Of a DNA stretch of 6,229 nt, positions 1 through 4,581 are shown piece by piece; the stretch's first letter is position 1, and each line of letters begins with the position of its first letter. The notes below the pieces were generated by a model. That model did not search any database. It worked only from the letters and a program-made list of their open reading frames with translations, and was not told where the DNA came from. The stretch comes from Desulfobulbaceae bacterium (GTDB taxonomy: Bacteria; Desulfobacterota; Desulfobulbia; Desulfobulbales; Desulfocapsaceae). Made by a program: the position numbers and the translations under genes. The stretch covers positions 1 to 6,229 of the forward strand of contig JAMOMO010000423.1 in the NCBI GenBank assembly GCA_027067035.1, read 5' to 3'.

Positions 1-348
1 GCTGCCACCTGTCTTGAGAGATCGGGTGCCGATGGTCTGATGATAGGAAGAGGGGCGGTCTGCAAGCCGTGGCTGTTTGCTGATATTGCAAAAAAAATAT
101 ATAATTTCAATGGATACACTGGAATTAATGTCAAAGATGTTTATTTTCGATTTATGGACTTGCTGGAGGAGCGCTTTTTACCTGAGAGGCGTTTAGGGCG
201 TTTAAAACAGTTTACTCACTATTACAGTTCAAATTTCACCTTTGGCCATCATTTTGCCACTGGGGTTCAGAACAGTAAAAGTATGAAAGAGGCAAGCGCA
301 GTCGCCAGAGAGTTTTTTGATACAATACAAGGAGGAAGTGATGATTGA
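1..348 (+). CDS. tRNA-dihydrouridine synthase, C-terminal part (5' end outside window)
   Basis: The reading frame is open from base 1 and ends at TGA 346-348, giving 115 residues of a gene that starts upstream. Residues 10-25 read GADGLMIGRGAVCKPW, closely matching the Dus-family segment (GADGVMIGRxAxxNPW) that binds the FMN phosphate at the end of the TIM barrel. The remaining ~85 residues fit the small helical tRNA-binding domain at the C terminus of Dus proteins, including the RLGRLKQFTHYYSSNF stretch. Dus enzymes use NADPH and FMN to reduce specific uridines in tRNA to dihydrouridine in the cytoplasm. The catalytic Cys lies in the missing part and cannot be checked. The C-terminal domain appears short, and I cannot assign DusA, DusB or DusC with certainty; the motif is most DusB-like. 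The last codons hold the Shine-Dalgarno sequence and start codon of the next gene, so the two are probably co-transcribed. Confidence 0.9.
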   Translation, partial: AATCLERSGADGLMIGRGAVCKPWLFADIAKKIYNFNGYTGINVKDVYFRFMDLLEERFLPERRLGRLKQFTHYYSSNFTFGHHFATGVQNSKSMKEASAVAREFFDTIQGGSDD

Positions 349-646
349 TTTAGTCAAGAAAACACTGTTAACAGGTGTTGGAGTTGCCGCACTGACCAAG
401 GAAAAAATTGAAGAAGTTGCCAGAGACTTTGTGGAAAAAGGGAAGTTGAGTGAACAGGAGGGAAAGGCTCTTGTTGATGATCTCATGGCCCGTTCCGATG
501 AATCCCGCAAAGAGCTTCAGAAGCAGATCGAGGAGAAAGTCGTTCAGCTCCTTGATAAGATGGATCTGGCTAAAAAGAGTGATCTTGAAGCTTTGAAAGG
601 TGAAGTTGAAGAGCTCAGGAAGAGTGCGGACAGCACGGAAGAGTGA
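341..646 (+). CDS. Small phasin-like protein (PhaI/COG3937-type polyhydroxyalkanoate granule-associated family)
   Basis: This is a 101-residue protein starting at ATG 341, preceded by GGAGGAA (331-337). A TTG eight codons earlier would also be in frame but has no comparable ribosome site. Residues 1-18 are a short hydrophobic/amphipathic segment with a GVGVAAL stretch. Residues 19-50 read as the charged family block (TKEKIEEVARDFVEKGKLSEQEG). Residues 51-96 are a heptad-like coiled coil ending in LAKKSDLEALKGEVEEL, resembling the conserved C-terminal block of short phasins. Phasins coat polyhydroxyalkanoate granules, but many COG3937 members occur in bacteria without such granules, where their role is unclear. 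The protein has no signal peptide and is predicted cytoplasmic. The start overlaps the dus stop by 8 bp, which suggests translational coupling. No phaC or phaR gene is visible nearby, so a granule role is inferred from family resemblance only. Confidence 0.75.
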   Translation: MIDLVKKTLLTGVGVAALTKEKIEEVARDFVEKGKLSEQEGKALVDDLMARSDESRKELQKQIEEKVVQLLDKMDLAKKSDLEALKGEVEELRKSADSTEE

Positions 647-658
647 CAATGATACATG

Positions 659-692
659 CCATCGGTTCTGGTTGCAGATCCAGAACCGATGG
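659..692. terminator. Perfect 13-bp inverted repeat between convergent genes; possible bidirectional transcription stop
   Basis: The arms CCATCGGTTCTGG (659-671) and CCAGAACCGATGG (680-692) pair perfectly around an 8-nt loop. The hairpin lies 12 bp after the phasin stop and 36 bp beyond the helicase stop on the other strand. This is the usual place for a shared terminator. Neither side has a T-run, so it is not a textbook intrinsic terminator. It may instead protect mRNA 3' ends, or act with Rho. Confidence 0.45.
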
Positions 693-728
693 GATCTGTG
701 CGCCGGGCTCCCTGAAAGCGGGGAACTC

Positions 729-2441
729 TCAGACTGACTGAGGCTTTCGTCCTTTACGGTGAAATGTCCCTTTGCGTTTACCCCGGTATTTTTTTATGCT
801 GGCACCGGATTTTGCCACCTCAATGTTTACGGTTTTTCCGTTTATCTCCGCATGCTGAAAAGCGCCGAGTATCTGGGCAGTGTATCTGCTGTCAGCTTCA
901 AGGGTGGCTGAGTTGCGCAGGATATCAATGCGGCCGATCTTGATACGACCGACATCCTGAATCTCATTTATCTTTCCAATTAATCCCTGGGGAACGATTC
1001 CCTGACGTCTTCCAACATTGATACTGAATGTGGTGAATTTGTTGTTTGGGTGTACATCCCTTCGGACATCCCTTTTGCCTCTTTCGGGCCTGCCGCTTTT
1101 CACCCTGGTATGGGAGCTGACGTTTAAGTCAGGGGCATTTTTGTAGTAGTCGAGAAATCGATTGAACTCAAGGGATACAAACTGTTTGATCAGGTCCTCG
1201 CGACTGAGGTGGGACAGTTTCTCCGCTATCTCGTCGTAGAGCGGGGCAATCTGGTCATGATCAACGCTTACACTGGTCACACTGTCTATCTGACTGACCA
1301 GCTGTTTCTGGCAGATTTCCATTCCGGTGGGAATTTTGCACTGGATGAATTGTTTTTTGATCTTTTTTTCGATCTGACGCAGTTTGTACTGCTCGCTGGA
1401 AGCAATGATCACAATGGAGATTCCCTTGCGTCCGGCTCGTCCTGTTCGCCCGCTGCGGTGGGTATAGGCTGCCGGTTCATCGGGAAGGTTGTAGTTGATC
1501 ACGTGGGTGAGATCATTCACATCAAGGCCACGCGCAGCAACATCGGTTGCCACGAGAATCTGAATGTTTTTGCAGCGGAATTTTCCCATAACCTGGTCCC
1601 GTTGTGCCTGGGAGAGGTCGCCATGGAGTGCATCAGCGTTATATCCGTCAACGATGAGCTTGTGAGCCACATCATTGGTCTCCCGCCGTGTTCTGCAAAA
1701 GATAATGGAATAGTTGTTCGGACTGTTGTCCACAATCCGTTTCAGGGCAAGGTAACGACTCCGCGGGTGGACCATATAAAATTCGTGGCGAACATTTTCA
1801 GCACCGGCGTTTTTGGTGCCGATGGTGAGTTCAACGGGGTTGTTCATGTATTTGGCCGCAATCCTGGCAACCTCTTTGGGCATTGTGGCTGAAAAAAGCA
1901 GGGTGTTTTTTTCTTTCGGGGTGTATTCCAGTATGGTTTTGAGCTCATCCTGAAAACCCATCTGCAGCATCTCATCCGCCTCATCAAAGACGGCATAGTT
2001 TACCCGGGAAAGGTCAATGGCCTTCCGGTTAAGGAGATCTTTGAGACGACCCGGTGTGGCGACAACGATCTGAACACCCTTTCGAAGGCTGTTCATCTGC
2101 TGATCAATTCGTGCCCCGCCATAAACTGCAAGGACCTTCAGCTTTGGAATAAATCTGGCAAAGGACTCAAGGTCCCGTGCAACCTGAACACAGAGTTCAC
2201 GGGTGGGACAGAGTACCAGCCCCTGGGGATAGCGTTTGTCTGCCGCAGTTCTCTGGATAAGTGGAATGCCGAAGGCTGCTGTTTTACCGGTACCGGTCTG
2301 TGCCAGGCTGACCAGGTCGACCTGCTTTTCAAGGATAAGGGGGATTACTTTTTCCTGGACAGGGGTCGGTTTATCAAAACCAAGGGAGGAAAGAGCTTTA
2401 AGAATTGTGTCGTCGATGCCAAGTTCTGTGAAATTTTTCAT
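729..2441 (-). CDS. deaD: DEAD-box ATP-dependent RNA helicase with DbpA-type RNA-binding domain (DeaD/CsdA-like)
   Basis: This 570-residue protein has a complete DEAD-box core. It shows the Q motif (FTELG at 4-8, Gln29), motif I AQTGTGKT (47-54), Ia PTREL (79-83), Ib TPGR (129-132), II DEAD (153-156), III SAT (184-186), IV IIFCRTR (246-252), V VATDVAARGLD (297-307) and VI HRSGRTGR (328-335). A helical linker (about 345-440) leads to a region at about 469-543 (FTTFSINVGRRQG...) matching the DbpA RNA-binding fold. The protein ends in a basic tail (550-567, rich in Lys/Arg/Gly). It should unwind short RNA duplexes using ATP in the cytoplasm. Relatives act in ribosome assembly, cold adaptation and mRNA decay. 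ATG 2441 was chosen because AGGAAG sits 8 nt upstream and the Q motif begins just after it; the frame stays open 19 codons further upstream but that extension has no family resemblance. The gene lies downstream of murJ on the same strand, behind a terminator-like hairpin. DeaD is preferred to DbpA because of the length and linker, but paralogue choice is uncertain. Confidence 0.95.
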   Translation of the reverse strand: MKNFTELGIDDTILKALSSLGFDKPTPVQEKVIPLILEKQVDLVSLAQTGTGKTAAFGIPLIQRTAADKRYPQGLVLCPTRELCVQVARDLESFARFIPKLKVLAVYGGARIDQQMNSLRKGVQIVVATPGRLKDLLNRKAIDLSRVNYAVFDEADEMLQMGFQDELKTILEYTPKEKNTLLFSATMPKEVARIAAKYMNNPVELTIGTKNAGAENVRHEFYMVHPRSRYLALKRIVDNSPNNYSIIFCRTRRETNDVAHKLIVDGYNADALHGDLSQAQRDQVMGKFRCKNIQILVATDVAARGLDVNDLTHVINYNLPDEPAAYTHRSGRTGRAGRKGISIVIIASSEQYKLRQIEKKIKKQFIQCKIPTGMEICQKQLVSQIDSVTSVSVDHDQIAPLYDEIAEKLSHLSREDLIKQFVSLEFNRFLDYYKNAPDLNVSSHTRVKSGRPERGKRDVRRDVHPNNKFTTFSINVGRRQGIVPQGLIGKINEIQDVGRIKIGRIDILRNSATLEADSRYTAQILGAFQHAEINGKTVNIEVAKSGASIKKYRGKRKGTFHRKGRKPQSV

Positions 2442-2449
2442 AAGCGTAT

Positions 2450-2506
2450 CTTCCTGATTACTGGGACCTTCTAAATAAAAAAAACCGTGCAATCCCAATC
2501 AGGAAA
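2450..2506 (-). promoter_or_regulatory. Helicase ribosome-binding region with a complementary upstream segment (possible Shine-Dalgarno sequestration)
   Basis: On the minus strand the Shine-Dalgarno AGGAAG occupies 2455-2450, 8 nt before the ATG. It is contained in AATCAGGAA (2459-2451). Thirty-seven nt upstream in the transcript is TTCCTGATT (2505-2497), an exact reverse complement. The 9-bp stem can gain one more G-U pair (2506 with 2450), and it would cover the ribosome site. Pairing is seen in the sequence; the regulatory role is inferred. Confidence 0.4.
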
Positions 2507-2518
2507 GGAGGCACAGTT
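2473..2518 (-). terminator. Intrinsic-terminator-like hairpin with U-tract between murJ and the helicase gene
   Basis: Read on the minus strand, AACTGTGC (2518-2511) pairs with GCACGGTT (2490-2483) as eight pairs including one G-U, with a 20-nt loop that can form a small inner TCC/GGA stem. Eight T's (2484-2477) then ATTTA follow. The G-U pair and T-run make it specific to the minus strand. It lies 111 nt after the murJ stop and about 32 nt before the helicase ATG. It either ends murJ transcripts or acts as an attenuator in the helicase leader. The stem is modest and the loop long, so efficiency is uncertain. Confidence 0.5.
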
Positions 2519-2519
2519 C

Positions 2520-2588
2520 ATGGAACAGCTGTTCTTATACAGTGCTGAAACTACGATTAAGGGACACTCTAGGGTGTATATCGAATAA
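2520..2588 (+). CDS. Possible 22-residue small ORF on the strand opposite murJ and the helicase (unrecognised)
   Basis: ATG 2520 runs 22 codons to TAA 2586-2588 (MEQLFLYSAETTIKGHSRVY then IE). The main argument for it is a very strong ribosome site, AGGAAAGGAGG (2501-2511), with GGAGG placed 8 nt before the ATG. A small hairpin with a T-run starts at the stop codon. The peptide is soluble, mixed in charge, and resembles no family I know. I found no convincing plus-strand promoter upstream. The purine-rich stretch could instead be a by-product of the minus-strand leader structure, because it includes the complement of the helicase ribosome region. This is a candidate only. Confidence 0.22.
   Translation: MEQLFLYSAETTIKGHSRVYIE
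2523..2534. repeat. Perfect 12-bp palindrome in the murJ-helicase gap, possible operator
   Basis: GAACAGCTGTTC reads the same on both strands. A further GTTC half-site (2516-2519) precedes it with a 3-bp gap, so the region holds GTTC-N3-GAAC-N4-GTTC. The GAAC-N4-GTTC layout resembles the Gram-positive LexA box core, but no consensus flanks are present. It lies within the leader of the helicase as read on the minus strand. Confidence 0.3.
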
Positions 2589-2603
2589 AGCAAGTGCTTT
2601 TTT
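2587..2603 (+). terminator. Weak plus-strand hairpin with T-run
   Basis: AAAGC (2587-2591) pairs with GCTTT (2596-2600) around a 4-nt loop, and the T-run continues to 2603. The stem is short and AT-rich. It starts within the stop codon of the possible 22-codon ORF, which is why it is listed. It could be chance. Confidence 0.2.
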
Positions 2604-2629
2604 GGCCGAAATGAAGAAAGCAGAAGTGT

Positions 2630-4291
2630 TTATCGTCCGAACTTTTCGCGTATTTTACGGGTTAAGGCGTTGAGCTCGGGGAGGCGCAGCAGGTGCAGGG
2701 TGATGGTGTAGAGGCTGACCGCCACTGCAATAATTGCAGCGAGGGTGATGCAGGAAAGGAGGAGGTTCCCATTGAGCTGGGGACTGAGATAACTGCGGAT
2801 GAAATACAGGAACAGTGCCATGGCTGCTGTCGCCGCGGTGATCTTTCCCAGGGCTTTTGCAAGATAAGCAACAGAGTATCCGCCGGTTTTAAAGTAGAGG
2901 ACAATGCTGAGAAAGAAAAAGTTGATGATCATGGAACATGAGGTGGAAAGGGCAATGGCGAGGTGCTGGAAAGAGTCGATGAGGAGGGAGATGATGATAA
3001 GGTTTGCAGCCACTGCAATAAACGATGCAATGAGGGGATACCTGGTGTCTTCCAATGCGTAAAAAACCGGGACAAGGATCTTGTTGGAGGAGTAGGCAAA
3101 AAGTCCAATGGCATAGAGACTGAGGGTGTTTGCGGTGGCCAGTGTGTCAAATGCGGTGAAGGCGCCACGTTCAAAAATTATATGAATAATTGGCTGGGCC
3201 AGAAGGATAAGCCCAATGCTTGCTGGGATGGTGAGGGCAAAGACCATGGTGAGAGAAGAGACCATGGTCTCTTTCATTCCTTTGATGTCTCGCAGTGCCG
3301 CATGTTTTGCCAGTACAGGCATGGCGGCAATGGAGAGTGCAACACCGAAGATACCGATGGGGAGCTGGACCAGGCGGAAGGCATAGTTAAGCCAGGAGAC
3401 TGAACCCTCCACACAGGAGGAGGCAAAGTTGGTGTTAATGAAAATATTGATCTGGGTGGGGGAGAGCCCTATAACCGCAGGGATCATAAGTGTTATTATG
3501 CGTCTGAGCCCGGGGTCTTTGAGCCGAAGCCCGGGGCTGAACCTGAATCCGCATTTCCTGAGGGTGGGAATCTGCATGGAGAGCTGAAGAATACCGCCTA
3601 TCAGTGTTCCCACAGCCATTCCGACAATGGCTGGATATCCGTATCCGGGAAGAATGAAGGCCAGACTCACGCCGCCGATGATGGATCCGAGGTTGAAAAA
3701 GGTGGAGGCCATGGCAGGGATGAAAAACTTTCCCCTTGAGTTCAGAATTCCCATAACGACTGCAGACAGGGATATGAAGACCAGAAAGGGCAGCATGATT
3801 CTGGTGAGGAGGACGGTGAGCTGCTGTTTTCCTGCAACGGCCGAAAAATCGGAGGCGAGAAGATTGACCAGCGGTTCTGCAAAGAAGATCCCAAGCAGAG
3901 TGATAACTGAGAGGAGAATTGCGAAAAATACCAGAACATTGGAGGCAAGCTGCCAGGTTTCCTCTTTGGTCCGGTTGGTGTCATAATCGGTGAAGACTGT
4001 GATGAAGGCGGCGGAAAGGGCACCTTCTGCAAACAGGTCCCGCAGGAGGTTGGGGATGCGAAAGGCAACCACAAAGGCATCGTAGGCCATTCCGGCACCG
4101 AACATCCCGGCAAAAATCTGCTCTCTCACAAGCCCGAGTACCCGACTGCACATAACCGCAATGGATACAGTACCTGCTGATTTTGCTATTCTTCCACTCT
4201 GCTTGGCTTCTTTTTTCACGTAATGACTGGGGAGTAAATTATAAAATGGCGGGACAGTATAGATTTTGTGATTGTACAGTTTATTTACCAC
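2630..4291 (-). CDS. murJ: Lipid II flippase MurJ (MviN family, polytopic inner-membrane protein)
   Basis: MurJ moves the lipid-linked peptidoglycan precursor lipid II from the cytoplasmic to the periplasmic face of the inner membrane. The 553-residue product has about 14 hydrophobic segments. It carries the family N-terminal signature SRVLGLVREQIFAGMFGAG (49-67), then DAFVVAFRIPNLLRDLFAEGA (71-91). Further family blocks are GILNSRGKFF (181-190), PTQINIFINTNFAS (278-291), RLVQLPIGIFGVALSIA (306-322) and FERGAF (373-378). Arginines 50, 56, 78 and 84 lie in the signature region; conserved Arg residues of the family line the transport cavity. The start is uncertain. GTG 4291 opens the longest frame but lacks a good Shine-Dalgarno, and residues 1-24 come from AT-rich DNA with no family resemblance. 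GTG 4219 (residue 25, before KKEAKQSGRIAKSAG) would give 529 residues, closer to usual length. There is no in-frame ATG before Met47. A promoter-like sequence lies just upstream, divergent from the EF-G-like gene. Confidence 0.94.
   Translation of the reverse strand: MVNKLYNHKIYTVPPFYNLLPSHYVKKEAKQSGRIAKSAGTVSIAVMCSRVLGLVREQIFAGMFGAGMAYDAFVVAFRIPNLLRDLFAEGALSAAFITVFTDYDTNRTKEETWQLASNVLVFFAILLSVITLLGIFFAEPLVNLLASDFSAVAGKQQLTVLLTRIMLPFLVFISLSAVVMGILNSRGKFFIPAMASTFFNLGSIIGGVSLAFILPGYGYPAIVGMAVGTLIGGILQLSMQIPTLRKCGFRFSPGLRLKDPGLRRIITLMIPAVIGLSPTQINIFINTNFASSCVEGSVSWLNYAFRLVQLPIGIFGVALSIAAMPVLAKHAALRDIKGMKETMVSSLTMVFALTIPASIGLILLAQPIIHIIFERGAFTAFDTLATANTLSLYAIGLFAYSSNKILVPVFYALEDTRYPLIASFIAVAANLIIISLLIDSFQHLAIALSTSCSMIINFFFLSIVLYFKTGGYSVAYLAKALGKITAATAAMALFLYFIRSYLSPQLNGNLLLSCITLAAIIAVAVSLYTITLHLLRLPELNALTRKIREKFGR
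3256..3273. repeat. Perfect 18-bp palindrome inside murJ
   Basis: AAGAGACCATGGTCTCTT is fully self-complementary, and its core AGACCATGGT recurs just before it at 3241-3250. In murJ it encodes KETMVS (about residues 340-345) and the repeat encodes part of LTMVF. It lies at a cytosolic loop/membrane-segment border. No function is assigned. Confidence 0.35.
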
Positions 4292-4314
4292 CTTTACCAG
4301 AGAAACTCATCCCG

Positions 4315-4343
4315 ATAATCGCCTTTTGATTATTTCCCGTCAA
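4315..4343 (-). promoter_or_regulatory. murJ: Candidate sigma-70-type promoter for murJ
   Basis: On the minus strand, TTGACG (4343-4338) and GATTAT (4320-4315) are separated by exactly 17 bp, with 5/6 and 4/6 matches to consensus. Transcription would begin near 4308, about 17 nt before GTG 4291 and about 90 nt before GTG 4219. A second TATAAT at 4243-4238 lacks a matching -35. Confidence 0.5.
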
Positions 4344-4368
4344 TGTACCGCTGAATTGGCGAACATCC

Positions 4369-4398
4369 TTGACTTTCATTAGAAATGTTGAATATATG
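4369..4398 (+). promoter_or_regulatory. Candidate sigma-70-type promoter for the EF-G-like gene
   Basis: TTGACT (4369-4374) matches the -35 consensus at 5/6. The AT-rich AATATATG that follows offers TATATG (4393-4398) at 18 bp spacing or ATATAT at 17 bp. Transcription would begin near 4404, giving an untranslated leader of about 178 nt before ATG 4582. It is divergent from the murJ promoter, with the two -35 elements about 25 bp apart. Confidence 0.5.
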
Positions 4399-4408
4399 AG
4401 TAGTAGTT

Positions 4409-4512
4409 GAGCTGAATCCGTGAGTGGTCATATGAGACAGGAGATATTGCCGGATACTGGTCACCGATTCAGGGATGATTGAGAAGTGTCAGGCCGGAGC
4501 GGGATTCAGCTC
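4409..4512 (+). promoter_or_regulatory. Structured mRNA leader of the EF-G-like gene with two competing stems (possible cis-regulatory RNA)
   Basis: The segment GAGCTGAATCC (4409-4419) is an exact reverse complement of GGATTCAGCTC (4502-4512), an 11-bp stem closing 82 nt. The same left arm can pair elsewhere: CTGAATC-C-GTGA (4412-4423) with TCAC-C-GATTCAG (4461-4472), giving 7 + 4 pairs around a single C-C mismatch. Both stems use 4412-4419, so only one can form. The left arm lies about 5 nt after the predicted transcription start. I recognise no known riboswitch consensus (TPP, cobalamin, c-di-GMP and molybdenum-cofactor patterns were considered). No clear terminator or anti-Shine-Dalgarno follows, so the output is unknown. 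A DNA-level operator role for the repeats is also possible. Confidence 0.45.
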
Positions 4513-4570
4513 TGTTGAAAGAGAGTTCTTGTTTATTATGGATAAGACGAAGGCGTTACCGTTATTTTCA

Positions 4571-4576
4571 AGGAGG
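4571..4576 (+). promoter_or_regulatory. Ribosome-binding site fixing the EF-G-like start
   Basis: AGGAGG ends 5 nt before ATG 4582 and is a full Shine-Dalgarno match. It decides this start over the out-of-frame ATG 4538, which has no ribosome site. Confidence 0.85.
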
Positions 4577-4581
4577 TTTGC

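Noticed and set aside
229..649. Minus-strand open frames opposite dus and the phasin-like gene
   Set aside because: They overlap two well-supported plus-strand genes, have Ser/Phe-rich translations and no family resemblance.
1209..1892. 227-codon open frame on the + strand, antisense to the helicase
   Set aside because: It lies entirely opposite a helicase with all DEAD-box motifs intact. Its translation resembles no family and it has no clear ribosome site, so it is a shadow of the coding strand.
2442..2498. 19-codon N-terminal extension of the helicase
   Set aside because: The ATG at 2441 has a good Shine-Dalgarno, and the Q motif begins directly after it. The extension would run through the U-tract and leader structure.
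2963..3403. 146-codon and other open frames opposite or out of frame within murJ
   Set aside because: murJ is supported by continuous family signatures. The alternative translations are low-complexity Gly/Cys/Lys- or Pro/Ser-rich shadows.
4515..4546. TTGAAA with downstream TATGGA/GATAAG as a second promoter for the EF-G-like gene
   Set aside because: Spacing is off (16 or 20 bp) and the -10 matches are poor. The TTGACT promoter upstream is better.
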